From Parasphingorhabdus halotolerans (GTDB lineage Bacteria; Pseudomonadota; Alphaproteobacteria; Sphingomonadales; Sphingomonadaceae): DNA of 64,000 nucleotides. The DNA lies in NCBI RefSeq assembly GCF_012516475.1, contig NZ_CP051217.1, positions 310,001 through 374,000 of the forward strand. Direction: 5' to 3'. Of the stretch, positions 28,159 through 37,376 are shown piece by piece. The translations under genes were made by a program, and so were the position numbers. The stretch's first letter is position 1; the number at the start of each line of letters is the position of its first letter. The notes under the pieces are model-generated. The model made no database searches. It was not told where the DNA came from and was given only the letters and a program-made list of their open reading frames with translations.

Positions 28159-28959
28159 ATGTTCAAAAGTCTTGCGGGCATGATTCTAGCGTTGCTATTT
28201 GTTGCTGGTTGTTCAATCGATCAAGCCGGTAACGCCTCCTCATCTGAAATGTCGCGTGAAGATTCTGATCTTTTCGTCGAAGGAAATTTATTTTTCATCG
28301 CATATCATGAATTGGGCCATGCTCTGGTATCCGAACTGGACATCCCGATTGCGGGAAAGGAAGAAGATGCTGTCGACCGCCTCGCAACTTGGTTACTTAC
28401 CCCGGAAGACGATGAGGAATCTCCCGACTATTTAATCCAGTCCATCGACGGTTGGTTCCAGTCTGCAAACGACGTCAAACCCGATGATATTGAGTGGTGG
28501 GATGAGCATGGCACCGATGAGCAGCGTGCCTTTCAGATTGCCTGCCTGCTATATGGGAGCAAACCGGACAGATACAAAAGCGTTGCGGATGATGTTGATT
28601 TACCAGCAGAAAGACGCGAATCATGCGTTGACGAAGCCGAACAGAATGAAGATTCATGGAGTAGGTTGCTGGATGAACATTGGTTGGAAGACGGTAAGGA
28701 TTCACAGAAACCGTCAACCAAGTTAGTTTATCGGAACACCAAAAAATTCGCCAAGCAACGTACGTATCTTCAAAACATTGAGCTGCTGGAGGAAATCGCG
28801 ACGGTGCTAAACGAAGACTTCACATTACCGCCCGGCATCATTGTCGAGGCATCGGAATGCGACGGAGAATCTAACGCATTCTGGGATCCTGAAGATCGCA
28901 AGTTGAAGATATGTTATGAACTAGTGACGGATTACCAAGCGATGGCAGTCAGCGACTAA
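28159..28959 (+). CDS. DUF4344-like putative metallopeptidase lipoprotein
   Basis: Predicted lipoprotein of 266 residues with a clear lipobox (LLFVAGC, Cys about residue 18). A zinc-metallopeptidase signature HELGHALV at about residues 48-55 is followed by a distal acidic segment that could supply a third ligand. Later Cys pairs (IACLLYG...RRESC and EASECDG...LKICYE) suggest disulfides in the periplasm. This fits the DUF4344 family of putative metallopeptidases. The ATG at 28159 has GGGGG six bases before it; a TTG four codons earlier is in frame but less likely. Substrate unknown. Confidence 0.75.
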   Translation: MFKSLAGMILALLFVAGCSIDQAGNASSSEMSREDSDLFVEGNLFFIAYHELGHALVSELDIPIAGKEEDAVDRLATWLLTPEDDEESPDYLIQSIDGWFQSANDVKPDDIEWWDEHGTDEQRAFQIACLLYGSKPDRYKSVADDVDLPAERRESCVDEAEQNEDSWSRLLDEHWLEDGKDSQKPSTKLVYRNTKKFAKQRTYLQNIELLEEIATVLNEDFTLPPGIIVEASECDGESNAFWDPEDRKLKICYELVTDYQAMAVSD

Positions 28960-28977
28960 ATCAGTAGCGAAAAAAGT

Positions 28978-30033
28978 CTAGTGACCATCCCACTCCAGCC
29001 ATGCACCATGTGCGTGCGCTCGCCCGAGTAGCGCCGGTTCTGCGCCGCCTGGCCAATAGCGTACAATGAGTTCGTGGCTAAACATTTTGCGGTTTGTTTC
29101 CAGTGATATCCATGCGAGCGGCTTGTCCTCGGTCGCTTTTTCGCCCGCCGTTTCCATTGCCGTTTCTATCCGCGTTTTGGTCTCTGGCGGGAGATATTGC
29201 CAGACGATGCTGTGCATTAAGACGCGCGTGACGCCATTGGTTTGGGGCAGGACAAGCTGCGCCTCGACCCAGTCGGCGGCATCGGCCTTGACCAGATCGG
29301 GCGGATTTTGTTTGGCCATCGCAATCGCCGCTTCCATTCGCTTAAATCGCGCAGGCATTTCCGGCCAGATATAGCCCTTCAGCCGCTGCGCGGTTTCATC
29401 ATCGGTCAGATCTATAGGATTTTGATCGCAGGCCCGGGCACTTATGATTTCCACCGGCGCATGGGGTGGCACAGGTCCTCGCCAATCCGGTTTGATTCGC
29501 ATCGGGGAATCATCTGGTCCTGCTTGGACGCCACCAAGATCATAGTGATAGCCTCCCATCATGGTATTGATCCCAGCGCTTGCGCCGATTTCCAGCAACT
29601 CAAACCGGGTTCCAACCTTGCCGGATAGCCAAAGCAATGCCGCCATGAAGTTTGCTGACCGCCCGGATTCATTGGTTTGTGGGGGGCTGTTAAACCACGG
29701 CAAAAGCGCTTCGTCATGGTCAGCAACTACTTGGCTCACTATCGCATCAATTTCGCTCTGCTCGGTGACACGGTGTTCATAGACGTCGGCAAGACGCGGT
29801 TCTTTGTTGGTCAAATGCAGATAGTGCAAACCTCCCGTCAGCCGCAGCGGCATTGCGTCTTCGAGCGGCTTTCCTGGCCAGGTGGCAATTTTCTGACCGC
29901 ACATTGTATTGGTGTCCATCAACGCTAGCTGGGCAATGATAATTGAAGCGGTGACCGGCGCATCATTCTTGAGACAGTGCTCAGCTTGCCCGCGCATACC
30001 TTCAGCTATGTCTTCCATATCTAAAATATCCAT
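28978..30033 (-). CDS. DUF2332 family protein
   Basis: Conserved protein of 351 residues with no assigned reaction. The fold signature is LLEIGASAGIN (about residues 146-156), resembling the glycine-rich SAM-binding loop of methyltransferases, followed by later segments rich in Trp and His. It is divergent from hisG with a 44-bp gap and tail-to-tail with the DUF4344 gene. A methyltransferase-like activity is a guess from the loop only. Confidence 0.75.
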   Translation of the reverse strand: MDILDMEDIAEGMRGQAEHCLKNDAPVTASIIIAQLALMDTNTMCGQKIATWPGKPLEDAMPLRLTGGLHYLHLTNKEPRLADVYEHRVTEQSEIDAIVSQVVADHDEALLPWFNSPPQTNESGRSANFMAALLWLSGKVGTRFELLEIGASAGINTMMGGYHYDLGGVQAGPDDSPMRIKPDWRGPVPPHAPVEIISARACDQNPIDLTDDETAQRLKGYIWPEMPARFKRMEAAIAMAKQNPPDLVKADAADWVEAQLVLPQTNGVTRVLMHSIVWQYLPPETKTRIETAMETAGEKATEDKPLAWISLETNRKMFSHELIVRYWPGGAEPALLGRAHAHGAWLEWDGH

Positions 30034-30077
30034 ATGTCATTGCCCTTTCGCTGACAGCCAAGTAAAGCGCGGCCACT

Positions 30078-30728
30078 ATGGCCGAACCGCTGATCTTTGC
30101 AATTCCCAAGGGGAGGATATTGGATGATGCCCTGCCGCTTCTGAAGCAGGTGGGCATCGTACCTGAAGACGCGTTTTTTGACAAATCCAACCGCAGTTTG
30201 ATGTTCCGCACCAATCAGGACCATGTTTCGATCATCCGCGTGCGAGCCTTTGATGTGGCGACTTTTGTTGCCCACGGGGCGGCGCAGATCGGCATTGTCG
30301 GCTCGGATGTGATCGAGGAATTCGGCTATAGCGAGCTTTATGCTCCGGTCGATCTGGGTATTGGTCGTTGCCGGTTATCAGTCGCGCAGCCCAAGGACGA
30401 TGCAAAGCAGATTGGCAACGTTGGGCATATTCGTGTGGCGACGAAATATCCCAATCTCACCAGTCGGCACTTTGAATCGCTGGGCATTCAGGCAGAATGT
30501 GTGAAGCTGAACGGCGCGATGGAACTGGCTCCGTCACTGGGATTGTCGCGGCATATTGTTGATCTGGTGGAATCGGGCAGCACGTTAAAGGCGAATAATC
30601 TCGTCGAGACAGACCGGATTTTGGATATTTCGGGACGGCTTGTTGTCAACCGCGCGGCTTATAAGATGCGCAGCAAAGAATTAACTCCGATGGTGCAGAA
30701 ATTTCGCGAACTGGTGGGGCAGGTATAG
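30078..30728 (+). CDS. hisG: ATP phosphoribosyltransferase, short form
   Basis: First enzyme of histidine synthesis, joining ATP and PRPP. At 216 residues it is the short HisG form, lacking the C-terminal regulatory domain, which in other bacteria works with HisZ. The N-terminus [14 protein letters not shown] and the PRPP-binding segment [13 protein letters not shown] are typical. hisD starts at the last base of the hisG stop (TAGTG). No hisZ is in the window. Confidence 0.93.
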   Translation: MAEPLIFAIPKGRILDDALPLLKQVGIVPEDAFFDKSNRSLMFRTNQDHVSIIRVRAFDVATFVAHGAAQIGIVGSDVIEEFGYSELYAPVDLGIGRCRLSVAQPKDDAKQIGNVGHIRVATKYPNLTSRHFESLGIQAECVKLNGAMELAPSLGLSRHIVDLVESGSTLKANNLVETDRILDISGRLVVNRAAYKMRSKELTPMVQKFRELVGQV

Positions 30729-32017
30729 TGGCATTGCGACTTTCGACTGCAGATACTGACTTTGAGCGGAACTTTGAGGCATTGGTAAATGCGAGACGCG
30801 AGGCTGATGAGGATATTTCCGCTGATGTTACGGCGATTATCAAAGACGTTCGGACCAACGGGGATCAAGCCCTACAACACTTAACCCAAAAATTCGATGG
30901 CCATGATCTTGAGTTTACCGGCTGGCGGGTTTCGGAAGCGGAGTGTGAGGCTGCGCTGGAAAGTCTTGATCCCAACCTGAGAATTGCGCTCGAACTCGCG
31001 GCACTGCGCATCCGCGATTATCACGAGGGGCAAAGGCCGGATAATCGTGACTATATTGATGATGCTGGAGTCCGCATTGGTGCGCGCTGGAATGCGGTGG
31101 AGCGCGCAGGAATATATATTCCTGGCGGACGCGCCGCCTATCCATCATCGGTCCTGATGAATGCCATTCCGGCGAAAGTCGCCGGCGTGGACAAAATCAT
31201 TATGGTCACGCCAACGCCGGGTGGAGAGATTAATCCTCTGGTTCTGGCAGCCGCACAAATAGCCGACGTCGATGAAATATGGCGTATCGGCGGCGCTCAG
31301 GCCATTGCCGCCTTGGCTTATGGCACTGAAAAAATTTCTTCGGTTGATGTTATAACTGGTCCCGGAAATGCCTGGGTTGCGGAGGCTAAACGGCAAGTTT
31401 ACGGCGTTGTCGGTATCGATATGGTCGCTGGGCCGTCAGAGATTGTCGTTGTCGCTGACAATAAAAACGATCCAGACTGGATCGCCGCTGATCTGCTATC
31501 GCAAGCGGAGCATGATCCGACCAGCCAATCAATCCTGTTCACCGATGATGCTGACTATGCTGATCAGGTGTCTGCTTGTGTTGATGCACAATTGAAGCAA
31601 CTCAAGACCGAGCAGACTGCAACCGCGAGTTGGGCGAACAATGGCGCGATTATTGTTGTGGATCGCTTCGAGAAGGCGGTATCGTTGATTGATCGACTCG
31701 CCGCTGAACATCTGGAACTGGCCATTGACGATCCGCAGGCGCTTTTTAAAAGAATACGCCATGCAGGGTCAGTATTTCTGGGACGCCATACCCCGGAAGC
31801 CGTCGGCGATTATGTCGCTGGGCCGAACCATGTGCTTCCAACAGGCCGTCGTGCGCGTTTTTCTTCCGGGCTTTCGGTGACTGATTTTATGAAACGCACG
31901 AGTTTTCTGGAATGCGATGAAGCTTCGCTGTCCAGGATAGGCCCAGCCGCAATCGCCTTGGCAGAAGCAGAAGGTTTGCCGGCCCATGCCGAAAGTATAA
32001 AGAAAAGGCTGAGATAA
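30728..32017 (+). CDS. hisD: Histidinol dehydrogenase
   Basis: Zinc enzyme for the last two oxidation steps of histidine synthesis, L-histidinol to L-histidine, 429 residues as usual. Visible motifs are GIYIPGGRAAYPSSVLMN, the metal/active-site region DLLSQAEHDP, and AAEHLELAIDDP near the C-terminus. The GTG start overlaps the hisG stop by one base, so translation is coupled. A REP-like element follows the stop. Confidence 0.95.
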   Translation: MALRLSTADTDFERNFEALVNARREADEDISADVTAIIKDVRTNGDQALQHLTQKFDGHDLEFTGWRVSEAECEAALESLDPNLRIALELAALRIRDYHEGQRPDNRDYIDDAGVRIGARWNAVERAGIYIPGGRAAYPSSVLMNAIPAKVAGVDKIIMVTPTPGGEINPLVLAAAQIADVDEIWRIGGAQAIAALAYGTEKISSVDVITGPGNAWVAEAKRQVYGVVGIDMVAGPSEIVVVADNKNDPDWIAADLLSQAEHDPTSQSILFTDDADYADQVSACVDAQLKQLKTEQTATASWANNGAIIVVDRFEKAVSLIDRLAAEHLELAIDDPQALFKRIRHAGSVFLGRHTPEAVGDYVAGPNHVLPTGRRARFSSGLSVTDFMKRTSFLECDEASLSRIGPAAIALAEAEGLPAHAESIKKRLR

Positions 32018-32020
32018 ATC

Positions 32021-32090
32021 CGCCCATCCTGAGCTTGTCGATGGGCATTCCCAGCCTATAGAGATGCTTCAACACGCTCAGCACGAACGC
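32021..32090. repeat. REP-like element, two inverted arms
   Basis: Left arm 32021-32046 (CGCCCATCCTGAGCTTGTCG start, internal stem GCCCAT/ATGGGC) and right arm 32065-32090 (TGCTTCAACACGCTCAGCA) are inverted relatives of the 27335-27405 element. It lies between hisD and the DUF1993 gene and may act as a transcript boundary or stabiliser. Confidence 0.75.
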
Positions 32091-32113
32091 AAAACATCCA
32101 AAGGACCAAAAGT

Positions 32114-32641
32114 ATGACCATTTCATTATATGACGCGATCATTCCCGCGCAGCTGCAGATTATTGCTGCTGTCCGCAAGCTTGTCGATAAAGCCAAAGCG
32201 TATTGCGAAGAGCAGGACGTGGAGCCCGAAGACATTATCGGTGCGCGGTTGATCGAAGATATGCAGCCATTTTCCTATCAGGTAAAATGCTGCCGCGAAC
32301 ACTCGCTCGGCGCGATTGAAGCGGTTCGGGTGGGCGTGTTTACACCAAGTCTCGCCGCGCCACCGACGACTTGGGAAGGACTCTACGAAAAGCTGGACGA
32401 AGCAAAAGCCGAACTGGAAAAGGTAACCGAAGAGGAAATGGCAGGGTTCGTTGGCCAGCCCATGGAGTTTCGGTTCAAGGAGAGGGTGATGCCGTTCACT
32501 GCCGAGCATTTTCTGCTTAGCTTTGCCCAGCCCAATTTTTATTTCCATGCGACAACCGCCTATGATCTTCTTCGCGAGCGCGGGTTTAAGATCGGCAAGA
32601 TGGATTTCATCGGTATGCCAAGAATTGCAACACCCACATGA
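32114..32641 (+). CDS. DUF1993 family protein
   Basis: Conserved protein of 175 residues matching the DUF1993 pattern. A helical N-terminus (SLYDAIIPAQLQII) is followed by the segment HFLLSFAQPNFYFHATTAYDLLRERG, reminiscent of the DinB/YfiT four-helix fold with a possible metal-binding His near the C-terminus. AAGGA precedes the ATG. Its TGA overlaps the nusB ATG (ATGA), so the two are co-translated. Function unknown. Confidence 0.8.
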   Translation: MTISLYDAIIPAQLQIIAAVRKLVDKAKAYCEEQDVEPEDIIGARLIEDMQPFSYQVKCCREHSLGAIEAVRVGVFTPSLAAPPTTWEGLYEKLDEAKAELEKVTEEEMAGFVGQPMEFRFKERVMPFTAEHFLLSFAQPNFYFHATTAYDLLRERGFKIGKMDFIGMPRIATPT

Positions 32642-33087
32642 CCGCAAAATCTAATTCCCGATCCGCAGCGCGCCTTGGCGCTGTGCAGGCTTTGTTCCAG
32701 CACCATATGGAAAAAACGCCCGTGCCGCGTTTGCTCAAGGAATTCCACGATCACCGGCTTGGTCGGGAAATCGAGGACGATCAGTATACTGATGCGGAAA
32801 TTGAATTTTTTGACGATATTGTAATTGGCGTGACCGACACAATGGAGGGAATTGACACGCTTATCACCGAAAAACTGGCATCCGGCTGGTCTATAGGGCG
32901 CCTCGACAAAACTATGTTGCAAATTTTGCGCGCCGGTGCGTTTGAATTAATGGCGCGGGAGGAAATTCCGACCGCGACTGTGATTAACGAATATGTTGAT
33001 GTCGCTCACGCTTTTTTTGACAAGAAAGACAGCGGTTTCGTCAATGGATTGCTGGATGCGATCGCAAAGCAGGTGAGGGGCTCATAA
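32638..33087 (+). CDS. nusB: Transcription antitermination protein NusB
   Basis: RNA-binding antitermination factor that with NusE binds boxA of rRNA operons, 149 residues, all-helical. The N-terminus SRSAARLGAVQALFQH and the C-terminus VINEYVDVAHAF and FVNGLLDAIAKQ are family-typical. It overlaps the DUF1993 gene by four bases. Confidence 0.94.
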   Translation: MTAKSNSRSAARLGAVQALFQHHMEKTPVPRLLKEFHDHRLGREIEDDQYTDAEIEFFDDIVIGVTDTMEGIDTLITEKLASGWSIGRLDKTMLQILRAGAFELMAREEIPTATVINEYVDVAHAFFDKKDSGFVNGLLDAIAKQVRGS

Positions 33088-33117
33088 TTCTCAGCTGTTT
33101 AGCAAGGGGAGTAGAGT

Positions 33118-34041
33118 TTGTCCGAATTTCTTGACCGGCTTGATCCGGAATTTCGCGAGATGATTGATGTTGAAGGGCCTTATCTTTTTGAGGTTCTGAA
33201 ACATGACGTGGGCGCGGCTCGCAAAGCCCTTGACGATCTGGTCGCAGAAATGGCCAAATATATGCCGCCGTTTGAAGGACAAAAAGACGAGTATCATATC
33301 CCTGGCCTGGAAGATGATGCTGATGTAAAAGTTATCGAATATAGGGCGCGCGATGTGGTTTATCCTGATTGTGCGATTATATGGCTGCACGGCGGTGGTT
33401 ATCTGATGGGAACGGCAGACGATTTGTCAGCACAGAGCTTCTCATCATTGGCCCCGGTGGTTTCCGTTGATTACCGCATGGCTCCGGAACATCGTGCACC
33501 CGCCGCAGCGCGCGACGTGTGCGCTGTGATCGACCGGATCGCCAAAAACCGCAAACCCAGAAAAATCATTATCGGTGGAAACAGCGCCGGTGGCGGATTG
33601 GCTGCTAGCGCCGCGCTGATGAACCGTTATCGCGGCGGGCCGGAGCTGGCTTTTCAACTATTGATTTATCCAATGCTTGACGATCAGCACGATACGCCAT
33701 CTGGCCACATGAATATTCCACCATCAACCTGGACCCGCGATGTTTCGCTGCACGCTTGGTCTCTCTATGCTGAAGAGGGTGGAGCAAGTGAATATGCCGC
33801 TGCAGCGCGCGCGCAAAACTTGCACGGACTTCCACCAGCCTATATCATGTGCGGTGATCTCGATTTATTTCTGGATGAAGATATTGCTTATGCCAATCGC
33901 TTGAGGGAAGCGGGCGTTCCAGTAGAAGTTGCAATTTACCCGGGGGCACCACACGGGTTTAACGGCTTTGCACCGCAGGCTTCGGTCAGCCAGCGCGCCA
34001 ATGCCTCAATCCGCCTAGCCTTGGAACACGCCTTGAAATGA
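33118..34041 (+). CDS. Alpha/beta hydrolase (HSL-type esterase)
   Basis: Cytoplasmic hydrolase of 307 residues. The oxyanion-hole motif is HGGGYLMG, the nucleophile elbow GNSAGGG, the acid is in GDLDLFLDED, and the catalytic His in GAPHGF, so the hormone-sensitive-lipase family triad is complete. Substrate unknown, perhaps short-chain esters. The start is TTG at 33118 with GGGGAG six bases upstream. Its TGA overlaps the thiL ATG (ATGA). Confidence 0.88.
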   Translation: MSEFLDRLDPEFREMIDVEGPYLFEVLKHDVGAARKALDDLVAEMAKYMPPFEGQKDEYHIPGLEDDADVKVIEYRARDVVYPDCAIIWLHGGGYLMGTADDLSAQSFSSLAPVVSVDYRMAPEHRAPAAARDVCAVIDRIAKNRKPRKIIIGGNSAGGGLAASAALMNRYRGGPELAFQLLIYPMLDDQHDTPSGHMNIPPSTWTRDVSLHAWSLYAEEGGASEYAAAARAQNLHGLPPAYIMCGDLDLFLDEDIAYANRLREAGVPVEVAIYPGAPHGFNGFAPQASVSQRANASIRLALEHALK

Positions 34042-34973
34042 ACGAACTGGAATTTGTTGAACAACTGAAAACCCTGGCCATCCATCCTGCCGCACGCGGG
34101 TTGGTTGATGATGCTGCAGTGCTGCCATTTGGCCGCCACAAGCTGGTAATTACCCATGATATGATGGTGGAAGGCGTGCATTATTTGCCCGACGCAGACC
34201 CGGCAGATGTCGCCTGGAAGCTGGTCGCGGTGAACCTCTCTGATCTGGCTGCGAAAGGTGCAAAACCACTCGGTATCCTTATGGGGTATGGCGGCTTTGG
34301 CGACGATGCTTGGGACACGAAATTTATCGAAGGGTTAAAGCAGGCCATTGCACGTTTCGGCGTGCCGCTGCTTGGCGGTGACACTGTCGGGATGGGTGAA
34401 GGCTGCAAACGTGCTTTTGGACTCACCGCGTTTGGCGAAGCAAAGGGCCATATCATACCGGCAAGATCAGGCGCAGCGCCTGGCCACGCAATTTATGTTA
34501 CTGGCAAAATCGGAGATGCTTGGGCAGGACTGCAAATAGCGAGCGGCAAAGTGCAAGCGAGGGATCTCGAATGTACGGCTGCCCTGCTCAAGGCGCATAA
34601 CCGGCCAGACCCGAAACTGGAGGAGGGCAGGGCATTGTCGTCGCTGGTCAGCACGATGATGGACATTTCGGACGGATTACTGATCGACGCAGAACGCATC
34701 GCGAAGGCAAGTAATGTCTGTCTTGAGATTGACTTGGCAAAAGTCCCATTGTCGCCGGAATATATCTCGGTTTTTGGTGATGATGAAGAAGCACGCAAAA
34801 AGGCAGCTACCGGCGGCGATGACTATCAGCTTTTGCTTACCGCTAGTCCAGAGACTGTCCTGCCGATCGCGGTAACGCGGGTTGGCCAATGCAAATCGGG
34901 TTCCGGTATTGCGCTTATTAATCACAGCGAGCCAACTGTGACACCAGCAAATTTGGGCTATGTTCACGCCTGA
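34038..34973 (+). CDS. thiL: Thiamine-monophosphate kinase
   Basis: Phosphorylates thiamine monophosphate to the diphosphate, the active cofactor, 311 residues. Typical motifs are LVDDAAVLPFG, VITHDMMVEGVHY, NLSDLAAKGAKP, LLGGDTVGM, and SDGLLIDAERIAKAS. The ATP-grasp-unrelated AIRS-type fold is expected. It is the distal member of the nusB-esterase-thiL run. Confidence 0.94.
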   Translation: MNELEFVEQLKTLAIHPAARGLVDDAAVLPFGRHKLVITHDMMVEGVHYLPDADPADVAWKLVAVNLSDLAAKGAKPLGILMGYGGFGDDAWDTKFIEGLKQAIARFGVPLLGGDTVGMGEGCKRAFGLTAFGEAKGHIIPARSGAAPGHAIYVTGKIGDAWAGLQIASGKVQARDLECTAALLKAHNRPDPKLEEGRALSSLVSTMMDISDGLLIDAERIAKASNVCLEIDLAKVPLSPEYISVFGDDEEARKKAATGGDDYQLLLTASPETVLPIAVTRVGQCKSGSGIALINHSEPTVTPANLGYVHA

Positions 34974-35052
34974 AAACCGCTTCTATCCGAATAGTTTTTC
35001 CATCTTATTCAAATGGCTCTGCGAAAGTTCAACCGTGTGCTTAAATCAGGGG

Positions 35053-35082
35053 TTGCGCGGTCAACGTTTCCCGCACTATAGC
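35053..35082 (+). promoter_or_regulatory. Possible promoter of hppA
   Basis: TTGCGC (35053-35058) and TATAGC (35077-35082) are 18 bases apart, about 70 bases before the hppA start. The 175-bp gap between thiL and hppA holds nothing else I recognise. Confidence 0.4.
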
Positions 35083-35148
35083 CACACGCGTTAGCGCTCC
35101 GGTCTGCGGGGCGTTTGTCATAATAAAAGCAGGGGGAGTAAGGCAGTA

Positions 35149-37266
35149 ATGACTGTTGTTACCATTTCAATTTTATGCGGCTTTGTCGCTATTTTATACG
35201 GCTTCATTACCAGCCGTCAGGTGCTGAATGCGCCGGCTGGTAATGAAAAAATGCAGGACATTGCTGCGGCTATTCAAGAAGGTGCGCAAGCCTATCTGAA
35301 CCGGCAATATCGCGCCATCGGTATTGTGGGTGTCGTCGTCGCAGTCTTGGTATTTCTGTTTCTCGGACCAATTTCAACTGTAGGCTTTTTGCTCGGCGCT
35401 ATTCTATCCGGTGTTGCTGGCTATATCGGCATGAACATTTCTGTTCGCGCTAATGTCCGCACAGCGCAGGGCGCTAGCGAAAGCTTGCAAACTGGCCTAA
35501 CCGCTGCGTTTCGCGCGGGTGCAGTGACCGGTATGCTGGTTGCAGGACTTGCTCTGCTGGCTATCGCCATTTTCTATTGGGTGTTGACCACGCAAATGGG
35601 CTTTGAACCGAAAAGCCGGACAGTAATCGATTCTCTGGTTGCTCTGGCATTCGGTGCATCGCTGATTTCGATTTTTGCACGTTTGGGCGGCGGTATTTTT
35701 ACCAAAGCGGCAGACGTTGGCGCTGACCTTGTTGGTAAGGTTGAAGCGGGTATCCCCGAGGATGATCCGCGTAACCCTGCGACTATTGCCGACAATGTAG
35801 GCGATAATGTTGGTGATTGTGCCGGTATGGCGGCTGACTTGTTCGAAACCTATGTTGTGACCGTAGGCGCGACGATGGTTCTGCTGGCACTTACCTTTGG
35901 TGATCTGGTCGGTAACGAGATGCTCAACAACCTTATGTCGCTACCGCTTATCGTTGGTGGTGCCTGTATTCTGACTTCGATTATCGGTACTTATATGGTC
36001 CGTTTGGGAAGCAGCAACAACATCATGGGCGCTTTGTATAAAGGCTTTATTACGACTGCTATCTTGTCGATCCCAGCCATTTATTACGTAACATTTCAAA
36101 CACTTGGCGATATGAATGCCACCATTGGTGCGTCGCTTGACGGCACTGGCGGATTTACCGGCATGGCCTTATTCTGGTGCATGATGGTTGGCTTGGCTGT
36201 TACAGGGCTTATCATTTGGATTACCGAATATTATACCGGCACGGAATATCGCCCGGTGCGCTCGATCGCCAAATCATCGGAAACCGGCCATGGCACGAAT
36301 GTGATCCAAGGTCTGGCTATATCCATGGAAGCAACGGCTCTGCCAACACTTGTGATCGTAGTCGGCATCGTGGTTGCTTTCCAACTAGCTGGTCTGATCG
36401 GCATTGCTTTTGCCGCAACCGCCATGTTGGCTCTGGCCGGCATGGTTGTGGCCCTCGATGCTTATGGTCCGGTTACGGATAATGCAGGCGGTATCGCTGA
36501 AATGGCGGGACTTGATGAGTCAGTCCGTAACAAGACCGATGCGCTTGATGCTGTGGGTAATACCACAAAAGCGGTTACCAAAGGCTATGCCATTGGTTCT
36601 GCTGGTCTGGCTGCACTGGTGCTTTTCTCCGCTTACACTGCCGACCTCAGAGAGTTCTTCCCGGACTTGCAGGTCAGCTTTAGCCTCGAAAATCCCTATG
36701 TGATCGTTGGCTTGCTCCTCGGAGCCTTGTTGCCATATCTCTTCGGTTCGATGGGTATGACCGCTGTGGGCCGTGCTGCGGGTGACGTTGTTGTAGATGT
36801 TCGCGATCAGTTTGCGAAAGACCCCGGCATTATGGATGGCACGTCTCGTCCAAACTATGCACGTACGGTTGATCTGGTGACAAAGGCTGCGATTAAGGAA
36901 ATGATTATTCCTTCATTGCTGCCGGTTCTCGCACCTATCGTGGTCTATTTCGTGATCACTGCGGTTGCGGGTCAGGCAAACGGCTTTGCCGCTCTTGGTG
37001 CATTGCTTCTCGGCGTGATCGTCTCCGGTCTGTTCGTTGCCTTGTCGATGACAGCAGGCGGCGGTGCTTGGGATAACGCCAAGAAATACATCGAAGACGG
37101 CAATCACGGCGGCAAGGGCTCAGACGCTCACCATGCTGCCGTGACCGGCGATACCGTGGGTGATCCATACAAGGATACTGCAGGTCCAGCCGTCAACCCG
37201 ATGATCAAAATCACCAATATCGTTGCTCTGTTGCTTCTTGCAGCTTTAGCACATGGAATGGCGTAA
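35149..37266 (+). CDS. hppA: Membrane-bound proton-translocating pyrophosphatase, K+-independent
   Basis: Integral membrane pump of 705 residues with about 16 helices; it hydrolyses pyrophosphate and moves H+ across the membrane. The substrate site [20 protein letters not shown] is intact. The [10 protein letters not shown] segment has Lys and Thr at the two positions that are Ala and Gly in K+-dependent enzymes, so it should be K+-independent. A GGGGAG/AAGG region precedes the ATG. It is followed by a strong terminator. Confidence 0.95.
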   Translation: MTVVTISILCGFVAILYGFITSRQVLNAPAGNEKMQDIAAAIQEGAQAYLNRQYRAIGIVGVVVAVLVFLFLGPISTVGFLLGAILSGVAGYIGMNISVRANVRTAQGASESLQTGLTAAFRAGAVTGMLVAGLALLAIAIFYWVLTTQMGFEPKSRTVIDSLVALAFGASLISIFARLGGGIFTKAADVGADLVGKVEAGIPEDDPRNPATIADNVGDNVGDCAGMAADLFETYVVTVGATMVLLALTFGDLVGNEMLNNLMSLPLIVGGACILTSIIGTYMVRLGSSNNIMGALYKGFITTAILSIPAIYYVTFQTLGDMNATIGASLDGTGGFTGMALFWCMMVGLAVTGLIIWITEYYTGTEYRPVRSIAKSSETGHGTNVIQGLAISMEATALPTLVIVVGIVVAFQLAGLIGIAFAATAMLALAGMVVALDAYGPVTDNAGGIAEMAGLDESVRNKTDALDAVGNTTKAVTKGYAIGSAGLAALVLFSAYTADLREFFPDLQVSFSLENPYVIVGLLLGALLPYLFGSMGMTAVGRAAGDVVVDVRDQFAKDPGIMDGTSRPNYARTVDLVTKAAIKEMIIPSLLPVLAPIVVYFVITAVAGQANGFAALGALLLGVIVSGLFVALSMTAGGGAWDNAKKYIEDGNHGGKGSDAHHAAVTGDTVGDPYKDTAGPAVNPMIKITNIVALLLLAALAHGMA

Positions 37267-37293
37267 AACGGCAAAACAATTGGCTTAAAAAAG

Positions 37294-37325
37294 ACCCCGC
37301 CGGAAGCAGTTCTGGCGGGGTTTTT
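37294..37325 (+). terminator. Rho-independent terminator after hppA
   Basis: Perfect 8-bp stem ACCCCGCC (37294-37301) / GGCGGGGT (37314-37321) with a 12-nt loop, followed by a T run. It lies 27 bases after the hppA stop. Confidence 0.93.
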
Positions 37326-37376
37326 GATTTCTGTTGTTATCAAAACTGCCTCAGAAAACGTACATAACTAACTGGC

